Assembly (NCBI RefSeq): GCF_049647105.1
Contig: NZ_JBARWZ010000010.1
Span: 4,262 to 68,261 of the forward strand
Source: Actinophytocola sp049647105
GTDB taxonomy: Bacteria > Actinomycetota > Actinomycetes > Mycobacteriales > Pseudonocardiaceae
Reading direction: 5' to 3'
Length of the DNA stretch: 64,000 nt
This document shows, piece by piece, positions 40,047-49,532 of this stretch (the first letter of the stretch is position 1; each line of letters opens with the position of its first letter). Below the pieces are notes generated by a model. It was not told the origin of the DNA. It ran no database searches and saw only the letters and a program-made list of their open reading frames with translations. The translations under genes and the position numbers were made by a program.

Positions 40047-41125
40047 GTCAGTTCGAGTGCGGACGCGACCGCGTGCGGCTCCACCGGGATCGCCTCCACC
40101 GGCGCCATCTCGGCGAGCACGGTGTCCGGGTCCTTCAGGCCGTGGCCGGTGACCGTGCAGGCCACGAGCGACCCCTTCGGGATGCGGCCGTCGGCCGAGG
40201 CGGCCAGCAGCCCGGCGATGCTGGTGGCGGACGCGGGCTCCACGAACACCCCCTCCCTGCGGGCGAGCAGGTGGTACGCGGCCAGGATCTCTTCGTCGGT
40301 GACCGCGTCGATGAGACCGTCGGACTCGTCGCGGGCGGCGATCGCGCCGGTCCACGACGCGGGGTTGCCGACGCGGATGGCGGTCGCGATGGTGTCCGGC
40401 TCCTTGACCGGTTTGCCGTGCACGAGCGGCGCGGCGCCCGCCGCCTGGAAACCGAACATCCTGGGTACCGCGGGCACGACACCGTCGCGGGCGTAGGCCC
40501 GGTAGCCGCTCCAGTACGCGGTGATGTTGCCCGCGTTGCCGACCGGGAGGCAGTGGATGTCGGGGGCGCGGCCGAGCGTGTCGCAGATCTCCCACGCGGC
40601 GGACTGCTGGCCGACGAGCCGCACCGGGTTGACCGAGTTGACCAGCTCGATCGGGTACTCGACGGCGGTCTTGCGGGCCAGTTCGAGGCAGTCGTCGAAG
40701 TTGCCGTCGATCTGCAGGATCCGCGCGCCGTACACGACGGCCTGGGCCAACTTGCCCTTCGCGATCTTGCCGCGCGGCACGAGGACGGCGCAGGTGAGGC
40801 CGGCGCGGGCGGCGTAGGCGGCGGCGGACGCGGACGTGTTGCCGGTGGACGCGCAGATCACGCCCGCCACCCCGGACGCGAGCGCGTAGGTCATCGCGAC
40901 GGTCATGCCGCGGTCCTTGAACGAGCCCGTCGGGTTCGCGCCCTCCACCTTCAGGTAAACCTGGCAGCCGGTCAGCTCCGACAGGTGCGGCGCCTCGACC
41001 AGCGGGGTGCCGCCTTCCTGGAGCGTCACCGGCTTGGCGCCCGCCGGCAGCTCGATCCGGTCGGCGTAGGCGGCGATGACGCCCGGCCACGCCGGGCGCA
41101 CGCCAAGACTCGCCTGAGGTGTCAT
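40043..41125 (-). CDS. thrC: Threonine synthase
   Basis: This 360-residue PLP enzyme (short actinobacterial type) converts O-phosphohomoserine to threonine. The PLP Lys is in NPTGSFKDRGMTVAM, and the phosphate loop is in LPVGNAGNITAYW. N- and C-termini are complete. It overlaps hom and thrB by 4 bp each, forming a tight hom-thrC-thrB unit. Confidence 0.97.
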   Translation of the reverse strand: MTPQASLGVRPAWPGVIAAYADRIELPAGAKPVTLQEGGTPLVEAPHLSELTGCQVYLKVEGANPTGSFKDRGMTVAMTYALASGVAGVICASTGNTSASAAAYAARAGLTCAVLVPRGKIAKGKLAQAVVYGARILQIDGNFDDCLELARKTAVEYPIELVNSVNPVRLVGQQSAAWEICDTLGRAPDIHCLPVGNAGNITAYWSGYRAYARDGVVPAVPRMFGFQAAGAAPLVHGKPVKEPDTIATAIRVGNPASWTGAIAARDESDGLIDAVTDEEILAAYHLLARREGVFVEPASATSIAGLLAASADGRIPKGSLVACTVTGHGLKDPDTVLAEMAPVEAIPVEPHAVASALELT

Positions 41126-42423
41126 GGTGATTCTCCTTCGACCCGCATCACGCTGGCGACCTCGTGCACCGACGGCAGGCCGGCCACCTTGTCCACAGTG
41201 GACCGCAGCGCCTCGTCCGGCGCGTAGTGCGTCACGATCACCAGGCTCGCGTCGGTGCCCCGGCCCTGCTGGCGCACGGCCGCGATGCTCACGTCGTGCT
41301 CGGCGAACACCGACGCGACCGAGGACAGCACACCGGCGCGGTCGGCCACGTCGAGGCTGATGTGGTAGCGGGTGTTCACCTTGGCGATCGGCTGGATGGG
41401 CAGCGCGGCGTAGGAGGACTCCCCAGGGCCCCGTCCCCCGCTGACCTTGTTGCGTGCCACCGCGACGAGGTCACCGAGCACGGCGCTCGCGGTCGGCGCG
41501 CCACCAGCGCCCTGGCCGTAGAACATGAGCGAGCCCGCCGCGTCGGCCTCGACGAACACCGCGTTGAACGCGCCGCCGACGCTCGCGAGCGGGTGCGTGC
41601 GCGGGATCATCGCCGGGTGCACGCGGACCGCGACGCTGCCGCCGCCGTCGTTCCCGATGCGCTCGCAGATGGCGAGCAGTTTTATCGTCCTGCCAAGGGT
41701 TTTCGCGGCGGCGATGTCGGCGGGGGTGACCGCGGCGATGCCCTCGCGGTACACGTCGGCGGCGGTCACCCTGGTGTGGAAGGCGATCGAGGCGAGGATG
41801 GCCGCCTTGGACGCGGCGTCGTAACCGTCCACATCGGCCGTCGGGTCCGCCTCCGCGTAGCCGAGCCGGGACGCCTCGTCGAGGGTCTCCGCGTAGCTCG
41901 CGCCGGTCGCGTCCATGGCGGACAGGATGAAGTTGGTGGTGCCGTTGACGATGCCCATCACCCGGTTGATGCGGTCACCGGCGAGCGACTCACGCAGCGG
42001 GCGCACCAGCGGGATCGCGCCTGCCACCGCGGCTTCGAAGTAGAGGTCCGCACCGGAGGACTCGGCGGCCGCGAACAGGTCGGCCGCGTGCTCCGCGAGC
42101 AGGGCCTTGTTCGCGGAGACGACCGACTTTCCCTTGCTGAGCGCGGAGACCAGCAGCCCGCGCGCCGGGTCGATGCCGCCGATGACCTCGATCACGACGT
42201 CCACATCGGACGCGACGAGTGCCTCCGCGTCGGTGGTGAGCAGCTGTGCCGGGACGTCAGGGTGACGGTTCGGGCGGCGCACCGCCACCCCGGTCAGCTC
42301 GACCGGGGCGCCGATGCGGGCGGCGAGGTCGTCGCCCTGCTCGTGCAGGATCCGCATCACCTGCGAACCGACGGTGCCGCAGCCGAGCATCGCCACCCTG
42401 ATGGGCTTTGGGCTCGCGTTCAT
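41122..42423 (-). CDS. hom: Homoserine dehydrogenase
   Basis: This 433-residue enzyme reduces aspartate semialdehyde to homoserine. The Rossmann motif is MLGCGTVGSQVMRIL, the active-site region reads GIVNGTTNFILSAM and EADPTADVDGYDAASKAAIL, and the C-terminal ACT domain (HISLDVADRAGVLSSVASVF) is the expected site of threonine feedback. It overlaps lysA and thrC by ATGA junctions. Confidence 0.97.
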   Translation of the reverse strand: MNASPKPIRVAMLGCGTVGSQVMRILHEQGDDLAARIGAPVELTGVAVRRPNRHPDVPAQLLTTDAEALVASDVDVVIEVIGGIDPARGLLVSALSKGKSVVSANKALLAEHAADLFAAAESSGADLYFEAAVAGAIPLVRPLRESLAGDRINRVMGIVNGTTNFILSAMDATGASYAETLDEASRLGYAEADPTADVDGYDAASKAAILASIAFHTRVTAADVYREGIAAVTPADIAAAKTLGRTIKLLAICERIGNDGGGSVAVRVHPAMIPRTHPLASVGGAFNAVFVEADAAGSLMFYGQGAGGAPTASAVLGDLVAVARNKVSGGRGPGESSYAALPIQPIAKVNTRYHISLDVADRAGVLSSVASVFAEHDVSIAAVRQQGRGTDASLVIVTHYAPDEALRSTVDKVAGLPSVHEVASVMRVEGESP

Positions 42424-43817
42424 GAGACCTCCAGCCGCAGCAGGTCGTCCAGCGTCTCCCTGCGCAGCAACAGGCGCGCCTCGCCGTCGCGCACCGCGAC
42501 CACGGCCGGGCGCGCGAGGCGGTTGTAGGAACTCGCCATCGCGTAGCAGTACGCACCGGTGGCGGCGACCGCGATCAGGTCGCCGGGGGTGAGGTTCTCC
42601 GGCAGCCAGCAGTCCCGCACGACCACGTCGCCGGACTCGCAGTGCTTGCCGACGACCCGGGACAGCATGGCCTCCGTGCCACGCTCCCCCTCCGCGCTGG
42701 ACCGCGACACCAGCCTGCAGTCGTACAGCGCGTCGTACAGCGCGGTGCGGATGTTGTCGCTCATGCCGCCGTCGACGCTCACGTACCGGCGCGCGGACCC
42801 GTGGCCAAGCTCGACGTCCTTGGTCGTGCCCACCTCGTACACGGTGACCGTGCCGGGGCCGACGATCGCGCGGCCCGGCTCGACCGCGATCCTCGGCATG
42901 TCCAGCCCGGCCTGCTCGGCCTCCTTGGACACGATGTTCTTCAGCTGCTCGGCCAGCCAGCCAGGCGGCGGCGGATCGTCGTCGGCCGTGTACGCGATGC
43001 CGAGGCCGCCGCCGAGGTCCACGGTGGTGACCGAGGCCATCGCGTCGGCGCCGTGTTCCTTGTGCAGCTCGGCGAGCAGGCCGATCACGCGGTGCGCGGA
43101 CAGCTCGAACGCGTTGGCGTCGAAGATCTGTGAGCCGATGTGGCTGTGCAGGCCGATGAGCTTCAGGCCCGGCGCACGCAGCACCCGCCGCACCGCCTCG
43201 GCCGACGCGCCACCGGTGAGGGAGAAGCCGAACTTCTGGTCCTCGTGCGCGGTCGCGATGTACTCGTGGGTGTGGGCCTCGACGCCGACGGTCACCCGCA
43301 CCAGCACGTTCTGGGTGACGCCCCGGTCCCGCGCGATCCGGTCGAGCCTCGCGATCTCGAAGAACGAGTCGAGCACGACCGTGCCCACCCCGGCCTCGAC
43401 CGCGGCGGTCAGCTCGTCGACCGACTTGTTGTTGCCGTGCAGGGTGATCCGCTCCGGCGGGAAGTCCGCGCGCAACGCGATCGCCAGCTCGCCGCCGCTG
43501 CACACGTCGAGCGAGAGGCCTTCCTCTGCCACCCACCGCGCGATCCGCACGGACAGGAACGCCTTGGCCGCGTAGTGCACGAGCGCAGGGTCGCCGAACG
43601 CGGTGGCGTGGTCGCGGCAGCGGGACCGGAAGTCGTCCTCGTCCATCACGAACAGCGGCGTGCCGAACTCGCGGGCCAGGTCGCGGACGTCGACCCCGGC
43701 GATCCGGACCACGCCGTCCTCGTCACGCGCGGCGTTGCGGGGCCAGATCTCGGGCGCCAGCCGGTCCAGGTCCTCCGGGCTCGACGGCTGCGGGCCCGCG
43801 GTGTTGTTGGGCAGCAT
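42420..43817 (-). CDS. lysA: Diaminopimelate decarboxylase
   Basis: This 465-residue fold-III PLP enzyme makes lysine from meso-DAP. The PLP Lys is in VHYAAKAFLSVRIARWV, with GLHSHIGSQIFD, TVDLGGGLGIAYT, and the DAP-binding CESGDVVVRD (catalytic Cys) near the C-terminus. ATG 43817 is chosen; the frame is open further upstream without a better start. It is 43 bp downstream of argS, as in mycobacteria. Confidence 0.96.
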   Translation of the reverse strand: MLPNNTAGPQPSSPEDLDRLAPEIWPRNAARDEDGVVRIAGVDVRDLAREFGTPLFVMDEDDFRSRCRDHATAFGDPALVHYAAKAFLSVRIARWVAEEGLSLDVCSGGELAIALRADFPPERITLHGNNKSVDELTAAVEAGVGTVVLDSFFEIARLDRIARDRGVTQNVLVRVTVGVEAHTHEYIATAHEDQKFGFSLTGGASAEAVRRVLRAPGLKLIGLHSHIGSQIFDANAFELSAHRVIGLLAELHKEHGADAMASVTTVDLGGGLGIAYTADDDPPPPGWLAEQLKNIVSKEAEQAGLDMPRIAVEPGRAIVGPGTVTVYEVGTTKDVELGHGSARRYVSVDGGMSDNIRTALYDALYDCRLVSRSSAEGERGTEAMLSRVVGKHCESGDVVVRDCWLPENLTPGDLIAVAATGAYCYAMASSYNRLARPAVVAVRDGEARLLLRRETLDDLLRLEVS

Positions 43818-43860
43818 GACATCCGCGTGGCGGGGTCCTGCCGGATGTGCGCGCACGGGC

Positions 43861-45525
43861 CTACATCCGTTCTGGTGCGTCGACGGCCAGCAGGCCGAGG
43901 CCGTTGGCCAGCACCTGGCGCGTCGCCGCGCACAGGGCGAGCCGGGCGGTGTGCAGCGGCGTTGGCTCCTCGTCACCCTGCGGCAGCACGCGGCAGGCGT
44001 CGTAGAACTTGTGGTACGCCCCCGCCAGCTCCTCGAGGTAGCGGGCGATCCGGTGCGGTTCCCGCAGTTCGGCCGCCGTGCGCAGGACCTCCGCGTACTG
44101 GCCGATCGTGCGGATCAGCTCCCCCTCGCGCTGGTGGGTGAGCAGGCCGAGGTCCAGTTCGGTGTCCTCGGTCGGCACGGTCAGCCCCAGGTCGGCGGCG
44201 TTGCGGGTGAGCGAGGCGAGCCGGGCGTGCGCGTACTGCACGTAGAACACCGGGTTGTCGCTGGTGCGCCGCGTCCACAGGTTCAGGTCGATGTCGATCG
44301 TGGCGTTGGCCGACGACCGGACGAGCGCATAGCGGGCCGCGTCCACGCCGACGGCGTCGACCAGGTCGTTCATCGTGACGATCGTCCCGTTGCGCTTGCT
44401 CATCCGCAGCGGCTTGCCGTCGCTGACCAGGTTCACCATCTGGCCGATGAGGACCTCGACGGTGGCCGGGTCGTCGTCCAGCGCCGCCGCGGCCGACTTC
44501 AGCCGGGCGATGTAGCCGTGGTGGTCCGCGCCGAGCATGTAGATGCACAGGTCGAAGCCGCGCCCGCGCTTGTCCGCGAAGTAGGCGATGTCACCCGCGA
44601 TGTAGGCGGGCAGCCCGTCCTTCTTGATGACCACGCGGTCCTTGTCGTCGCCGAACTCGGTGGTGCGCAGCCACCACGCGCCGTCGGCGAAGTACAGGTG
44701 GTCCTTCTCCTTGAGCTGCTCCACCAGCTGCTCGACCGACCCGGACTTGTGCAGCGAGTCCTCGTGGAAGAACACGTCGAAGTCGGTGCGGAAGTTGTGC
44801 AGGTCGGCCTTGATCTCGTCGAACATCAGGTTGACGCCGATCTTGCGGAAGACCTCGGCGCTCTCCTCCGCCGGGAGGGACAGCGCGCTCGGCTCCCTGC
44901 GCAGCACCTCGGCCGCGACGTCCGACAGGTACGAGCCCGCGTAACCGTCCTCTGGCGGCGGCTCGCCCTTCGCCGACGCGATCAGCGACCGGACGAACCG
45001 GTCGATCTGCGCGCCCGCGTCGTTGAAGTAGTACTCCCGCGTGACGTCGCCACCCTGCGCGGAAAGCACGCGGCCCAGCGCGTCACCGGCCGCGGCCCAG
45101 CGGGTGCCGCCCAGGTGGAGCGGGCCGGTCGGGTTCGCCGAGACGAACTCCAGGTTGATCTTGCGACCGGCCATCAGGTCGCCGTGGCCGTAGGTCTCGC
45201 CCTGCGCGAGCACCTGCCTGACGATGTCGCCTTGCGCGGCCGCGGCGATCCGCAGGTTGAGGAAACCGGGGCCCGCGACCTCGGCGCCGGAGATGCCGTC
45301 CTGCCCCGCAAGGCCCTCGGCCAGCCAGTTCGCCAGGTCTCGCGGCGGCACGCCGAGCTTCTTCGCGACCTGCAACGCGAGGTTCGTCGCGTAGTCCCCG
45401 TGCTCCGGGTTGCGCGGCCGCTCGATCGACACCGAGGGCGGCAGGGCGGAAACATCCAGGTCTCGGCTGGTCAGCACGTCGGACGCGACGGAGCGGACCA
45501 GATCGGCAAGTGCTGCGGGAGTCAC
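43861..45525 (-). CDS. argS: Arginyl-tRNA synthetase
   Basis: This is a 554-residue class I synthetase. The N-terminal Add1 domain is followed by the HIGH variant in ANPTGPLHLGGTRWAAAGDA and a KMSKS variant in LRMSKRNGTIVTMNDL. The C-terminal anticodon-binding helices end in DAPERM. GTG 45525 (VTPAALADLVRS) matches the mycobacterial N-terminus; the longer upstream frame is not supported. It heads the argS-lysA-hom-thrC-thrB operon. An 80-bp divergent gap separates it from the DUF3105 lipoprotein. Confidence 0.97.
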   Translation of the reverse strand: MTPAALADLVRSVASDVLTSRDLDVSALPPSVSIERPRNPEHGDYATNLALQVAKKLGVPPRDLANWLAEGLAGQDGISGAEVAGPGFLNLRIAAAAQGDIVRQVLAQGETYGHGDLMAGRKINLEFVSANPTGPLHLGGTRWAAAGDALGRVLSAQGGDVTREYYFNDAGAQIDRFVRSLIASAKGEPPPEDGYAGSYLSDVAAEVLRREPSALSLPAEESAEVFRKIGVNLMFDEIKADLHNFRTDFDVFFHEDSLHKSGSVEQLVEQLKEKDHLYFADGAWWLRTTEFGDDKDRVVIKKDGLPAYIAGDIAYFADKRGRGFDLCIYMLGADHHGYIARLKSAAAALDDDPATVEVLIGQMVNLVSDGKPLRMSKRNGTIVTMNDLVDAVGVDAARYALVRSSANATIDIDLNLWTRRTSDNPVFYVQYAHARLASLTRNAADLGLTVPTEDTELDLGLLTHQREGELIRTIGQYAEVLRTAAELREPHRIARYLEELAGAYHKFYDACRVLPQGDEEPTPLHTARLALCAATRQVLANGLGLLAVDAPERM

Positions 45526-45605
45526 CCCGACAAGTCTAGGTAGCGGGTGCGGACCCGATAGAGTCGCCTCGGCCATACGATGGATGCTGACTTCTCGAGG
45601 AGGCG

Positions 45606-46316
45606 GTGGCCATCGAATTCCGGGCCGGCAGTGTGACTGCCATCGCTGTTGTCCTTGTCTCACTCGCCGGTTGCACGGTGACGCGCTCCGGTGAGGGTTC
45701 GGCCGGGAACGGTGATCCCGGTCCGTCATCGGCGGCTCCCCGCGAGTCGGCCGGGCCCGAGTTCGTGCCTGGCCCGGACAACGAGGACCCCTCGAAGGAC
45801 ATCGAGGGCGTCGTCATCACCGAGTACGACGCGGTGCACGCCCAGCCGGGCCAGCGCGTCGCCTACGAGAAGGCCCCGCCGGACGGCGGCAGGCACGACC
45901 AGGTGTGGGCGACCTGCAACGGTGTTGTCTACGACACCCCCGTGCGCAACGAGCACATGGTCCACGCGCTCGAGCACGGCGCCGTGTGGATCGCGTACAA
46001 CGCCGACGACGTGACCGGTGACGACCTCCTGTCGCTCGCCGGCCGCGTCGAGAACCAGCCGTACCTGCTGATGTCGCCCTACCCCGGCCTCGACCAGCCG
46101 ATCTCGCTGCAGGCGTGGGGCCACCAGCTCAAGCTCGACGACGCCGGTGACGAGCGGATCGACCAGTTCATCGCCGCGCTGCGGGAGAACGAGTACACGG
46201 CGCCGGAACCGGGCGCTTCGTGCGATTCGGCCGGCCAGCAGTTCGACGCGACGAACCCACCCCCGTTCGAGGATGGCCCGCCGGGCCCCGGTGCGGCTCC
46301 GGTCGGCGACAGCTGA
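45606..46316 (+). CDS. DUF3105 lipoprotein
   Basis: This is a 236-residue protein with a signal peptide and lipobox LVSLAGC (Cys at about 22). The DUF3105 domain has two conserved blocks: VAYEKAPPDGGRHDQVWATC and MVHALEHGAVWIAYN, then LLMSPYPGLDQPISLQAWGH and the C-terminal NPPPF. His residues in these motifs suggest metal binding, but the function is unknown. The GTG start has AGGAGG only 2 nt away; a GTG nine codons on is possible but would shorten the signal. It is a tandem paralogue of the next gene. Confidence 0.88.
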   Translation: MAIEFRAGSVTAIAVVLVSLAGCTVTRSGEGSAGNGDPGPSSAAPRESAGPEFVPGPDNEDPSKDIEGVVITEYDAVHAQPGQRVAYEKAPPDGGRHDQVWATCNGVVYDTPVRNEHMVHALEHGAVWIAYNADDVTGDDLLSLAGRVENQPYLLMSPYPGLDQPISLQAWGHQLKLDDAGDERIDQFIAALRENEYTAPEPGASCDSAGQQFDATNPPPFEDGPPGPGAAPVGDS

Positions 46317-46411
46317 CCACCCTCGGTTGACACGCACCTGACACGGTGTCCTTACACTGGTCGGTCGGAGACCCCCTGTGATCCTGTAGTTGAGACGAGG
46401 ACCGGACCGGC

Positions 46412-47281
46412 ATGTCCAGCGGAACGAAGAGCAAGGGCGCCAGCAAGCCCAAGGGCAAGAGCAACAGCGCCAACAAGGCCCGGCGTTCCGTCGTCGGTAC
46501 CGCACGCAAGCCCAAGCCGTGGGGCATGATCATCGGGATCATCGCCATCATCGCGCTGGCGGGCAGCGTGTTCACCTACGCCTTCATGGAGATCGACGAG
46601 AAGCAGCAGTGGGTCGTCTCCGACGACAACAAGGACCCGTCGGTGAACATCGAGGGCGTGGTCCGCAAGACCTACGAACCCGGCCAGCACATCAGCGGCG
46701 ATCAGCGCGTCGCCTACGACCAGTCCCCGGCGTTCGGCGGCCCGCACGACAACGCGTGGGCCGAGTGCAACGGCACCGTCTACCCGAACGCGGTGCGCAC
46801 CGAGAACATGGTCCACGCGCTCGAACACGGCTCGGTGTGGATCGCCTACGACCCGGAGAAGATCAAGGGCAAGGCGCTGGACACGCTGAAGGCGAAGGTC
46901 GAGGCCCAGCCGTACATGCTGATGTCGCCCTACCCCGGCCTGGACAAGCCGATCTCGTTGCAGTCGTGGGGCCACCAGCTCAAGCTGTCGGACGTCAACG
47001 ACCCGCGCGTCGACCAGTTCATCAAGTCGCTGCGGCAGAACCAGTACCAGAACCCCGAGCCTGGCGGCCGTTGTGACGCGCAGGGCACCGGCTTCGACGT
47101 GACCAACCCGCCGCCGTTCGTGGCGGAACCGCCCGTCGATGGCGACCCGAAGACGGTCACCATGGACGGCAAGGGCGCGACCGACGCGGCCGACGAGGAG
47201 CAGGGCGGCGCGCAGCAGCCGGTCCCGACGGGCGAGGCCCCGCCTGCCACGGGTGCGGCCACGCCGCCACCCAGCCAGTGA
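46412..47281 (+). CDS. DUF3105 membrane protein
   Basis: This is a 289-residue paralogue of the preceding lipoprotein. It has a Lys/Ser-rich cytosolic N-terminus (GTKSKGASKPKGKSNSANKA), one membrane helix (GMIIGIIAIIALAGSVFTYA), the DUF3105 domain (VAYDQSPAFGGPHDNAWAEC, MVHALEHGSVWIAYD, LMSPYPGLDKPISLQSWGHQ) and a long Ala/Pro/Gln tail. Its stop overlaps the DUF305 gene start by 4 bp (GTGA), tying the two proteins together. DUF3105-DUF305 pairs are common in actinobacteria. Confidence 0.9.
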   Translation: MSSGTKSKGASKPKGKSNSANKARRSVVGTARKPKPWGMIIGIIAIIALAGSVFTYAFMEIDEKQQWVVSDDNKDPSVNIEGVVRKTYEPGQHISGDQRVAYDQSPAFGGPHDNAWAECNGTVYPNAVRTENMVHALEHGSVWIAYDPEKIKGKALDTLKAKVEAQPYMLMSPYPGLDKPISLQSWGHQLKLSDVNDPRVDQFIKSLRQNQYQNPEPGGRCDAQGTGFDVTNPPPFVAEPPVDGDPKTVTMDGKGATDAADEEQGGAQQPVPTGEAPPATGAATPPPSQ

Positions 47282-47970
47282 CGTCCGACTCTGGCGGCTC
47301 TTCATCGTCCAGCCGGACGCTCATCCTGATCGCCGCCATGGTCGTCGTGCTCCTGGTGGGCGCGGCGGGCGGCATGCTGATCAGCACCGCCAGGAACACC
47401 GACGACGCGTTCCCGACCGCCGACTCGGTCGACGTCGGGTTCGCGCAGGACATGCGGGTCCACCACCTGCAGGCGGTGACGATGGCGGGCATCGAACGGG
47501 ACAACACGTCCGACCCGATCCTGCGCGGCTTCGCGTTCGACGTGGAGTCCACGCAGCTCGCGCAGTCCAGTGAGATGGCGGGCTGGCTGACCGTGTGGGG
47601 CCAGCCACAGCTGCCGGACGCGGGCGCCGCGCACATGGAGTGGATGAGCGAGGGCGGCACCCACACCCACAGCAACGGTGAGGGCGGCAAGACCACCGGC
47701 TCCGTACAGCGCATGCCAGGCATGGCGACCAGCGAGGAACTGAACAAACTGCGCAAGCTGACCGGCAAGGCGCTGGATGTCTTCTTCCTGCAACTCATGC
47801 TCCGCCACCACAAGGGCGGCCTGGAGATGGCCGAGTACGCGGCGGAACACGCGGCAAAGGGCTACGTCCGCAACATGGCGGACAAGATCGTGCAAAGCCA
47901 GGAGAACGAGGCCAACCTCATGAAGAGCTACCTGGCGGAACGCGGCGCCCAGCCACTCCCGTCGCCGTAG
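47278..47970 (+). CDS. DUF305 family membrane-anchored protein
   Basis: This is a 230-residue ferritin-like four-helix protein anchored by an N-terminal helix (TLILIAAMVVVLLVGAAGGM). The paired DUF305 motifs are visible: FAQDMRVHHLQAVTMAG in the first half and LQLMLRHHKGGLEMAEYA in the second. The doubled HH motifs are likely metal (possibly copper) ligands. A His/Met/Glu-rich loop (HMEWMSEGGTHTHSNGEG) between them supports metal handling. It is translationally coupled to the DUF3105 protein. Palindromic repeats follow the stop. Confidence 0.9.
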   Translation: MTSDSGGSSSSSRTLILIAAMVVVLLVGAAGGMLISTARNTDDAFPTADSVDVGFAQDMRVHHLQAVTMAGIERDNTSDPILRGFAFDVESTQLAQSSEMAGWLTVWGQPQLPDAGAAHMEWMSEGGTHTHSNGEGGKTTGSVQRMPGMATSEELNKLRKLTGKALDVFFLQLMLRHHKGGLEMAEYAAEHAAKGYVRNMADKIVQSQENEANLMKSYLAERGAQPLPSP

Positions 47971-48005
47971 CGCCCTCAGCCCGCGCCCCGCAGGGCGCGA
48001 TGCCC

Positions 48006-48087
48006 ATGCCCCAAAAGACGCTTTCGGGGCATAGTTGATGTCACGAAAGCTTTTGGGACGGTCAACGCCCTGCGTCTTTCGGGACAT
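48006..48087. repeat. Cluster of 25-bp dispersed palindromic repeats
   Basis: Unit one (48006-48032) is a hairpin with arms ATGCCCC and GGGGCAT plus AAAG/CTTT around ACG. Unit two (48039-48060) reads TGTCACGAAAGCTTTTGGGA and on. A half unit (48069-48087) reads TGCGTCTTTCGGGACAT. They belong to the same family as 14346-14400. The 223-bp gap between the DUF305 gene and the convergent cation transporter gene has no CDS; the first hairpin may also terminate both transcripts. Confidence 0.7.
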
Positions 48088-48193
48088 CGCGCCAGTCCGC
48101 CACCTCTGAGGGGCTGCCCGCCATCCCAGAGACCTGCCCTTCCGGCGAGGACACCAGCGTGGATCCAGGCTCAGCGACGGCAATCCGGCAACA

Positions 48194-49105
48194 TCACCAC
48201 TGCAGTTCACGGCACGATGGCGATGCGCTGCTGGTCTCCACCTGCACGGTCGCGTGCTCCAGCTGGTAATCCCGAGCCAGCAACTCCTGAGCCGCGGCGA
48301 GAGCCGCCGACGGGTCGCAGCCCGGCCCGATGGTGACATGCGCGGAAGCGACCTCCATGCCGGAGGTCAAGGTCCACACGTGGACGTCATGCACCTCGCC
48401 GACCCCGGGCAAGGCCGCCAGCGCCGCGGTGAGCGCGTCGACGTCGACCCGTTCCGGCGCGTGCTGGAACAGGATCCGCAGCGACCGCCGGGCGAGGGTC
48501 CAGGTTCGCGGCAGCACGAACAGCCCGATCGCGACACCGAGCACCGGGTCGGCATACCGCCACCCGAACAGCAGCGTCACCAACCCGGAAACCAGTACCC
48601 CGATCGACCCGATCATGTCGGCGACGACCTCGAGGTACGCCCCACGCACGTTCAGGCTCTCCGAGGCCCCCTGCCGCAACAGCAGGAACGCCACGACGTT
48701 GGCCGCGAGGCCGAGCAGCGACACCACCACGACCGGCAGTCCAGGCACGTCCGGCGGCGACGAGAACCGCTCGATTGCTTCAAAAAGCACATATCCGGCG
48801 ACGCCGAACAGCAGCACGGCGTTCGCCAGCGCCGCCAGCACCTCGGCGCGGTATAGCCCGAACGTCCGGTCGGCCGACCGGCTGACGTGCCGCGCGGCCA
48901 GGATCGCGGCGAGCGCGAGACCGAGGCCGAGCACGTCGGTGACCATGTGCGCGCCGTCGGAGAGCAGCGCCAGCGAGCCGGTGGCGATGCCGGTCACGAC
49001 CTCGACCACCATGAACACCGCCGTGACGGTGAACGCGGCGGCCAGCCGGCCCGCATGCCTGCCGGAAGCGCTCGCGGGCATGCCATGCCCGTGTCCGTGG
49101 CCCAT
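48194..49105 (-). CDS. Cation diffusion facilitator (Zn/Co/Cd efflux)
   Basis: This is a CDF-family proton antiporter of about 303 residues with six membrane helices. The N-terminus is His-rich (GHGHGHGM). The transport-site aspartates are in LLSDGAHMVTDVLGLGLAL (HxxxD) and in the helix-5 region LEVVADMIGSIGVL. The C-terminal cytosolic domain (HDVHVWTLTSGMEVASAHV) is typical of CzcD. ATG 49105 lies 8 nt after TATATG, a strong -10 box, so a leaderless message is likely; GTG 49111 is an alternative. Confidence 0.93.
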   Translation of the reverse strand: MGHGHGHGMPASASGRHAGRLAAAFTVTAVFMVVEVVTGIATGSLALLSDGAHMVTDVLGLGLALAAILAARHVSRSADRTFGLYRAEVLAALANAVLLFGVAGYVLFEAIERFSSPPDVPGLPVVVVSLLGLAANVVAFLLLRQGASESLNVRGAYLEVVADMIGSIGVLVSGLVTLLFGWRYADPVLGVAIGLFVLPRTWTLARRSLRILFQHAPERVDVDALTAALAALPGVGEVHDVHVWTLTSGMEVASAHVTIGPGCDPSAALAAAQELLARDYQLEHATVQVETSSASPSCRELQW

Positions 49106-49126
49106 GACCACAACATATAGTCACAC

Positions 49127-49252
49127 GTGCATGAGTTCAACTGGAACGGCGCTAGCACCGGCATCTACTGGGTGCCCTTACCGGAGGACAACTGCATGGC
49201 GACACCCGACACTGGCGAGCGCACCGGCAAAGCCTGGACCGACGCGCTGTAA
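49127..49252 (+). other. 41-codon ORF, possible gene remnant
   Basis: From GTG 49127 the plus strand encodes HEFNWNGASTGIYWVPLPED, then CMATPDTGERTGKAWTDAL and TAA. Residue composition looks protein-like (three Trp, Asn, Tyr), but I find no family. It starts 21 bp from the divergent cation transporter. The rest of 49112-49480 shows no supported gene; a minus-strand frame there (ending 49279) may be the lost end of the IS-truncated acyltransferase region. Confidence 0.3.
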
Positions 49253-49532
49253 ACCGCTGGTGATGCCGGTGTCGCGGCTTACCCTGGCGGTGTGATCGCC
49301 TGAGGTTCACCCAAACGAGTGGTGACCGGTTCCGTATAGGTCGTCATTTGGTTATCTACCAGTCGCTCGCGCGCCACCACACCCCACACGATGATCAGTT
49401 CCTGGTGCGGCACTTCGGGCTCGCCGATTGTGGGACGTTGCCGAAGCTGCCTCCCGGGGTGGCAGTCCGAGGGAGAACCCTGTCCCGCCCCGGGTTTGAT
49501 GGAGACATCGAACACCCGGAGGATCGACTGTT

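Noticed and set aside
49279..49515. 78-codon minus-strand ORF left of the IS3 element
   Set aside because: It starts inside the IS left end and shows no family. It may contain the lost end of the acyltransferase region but cannot be supported as a gene.
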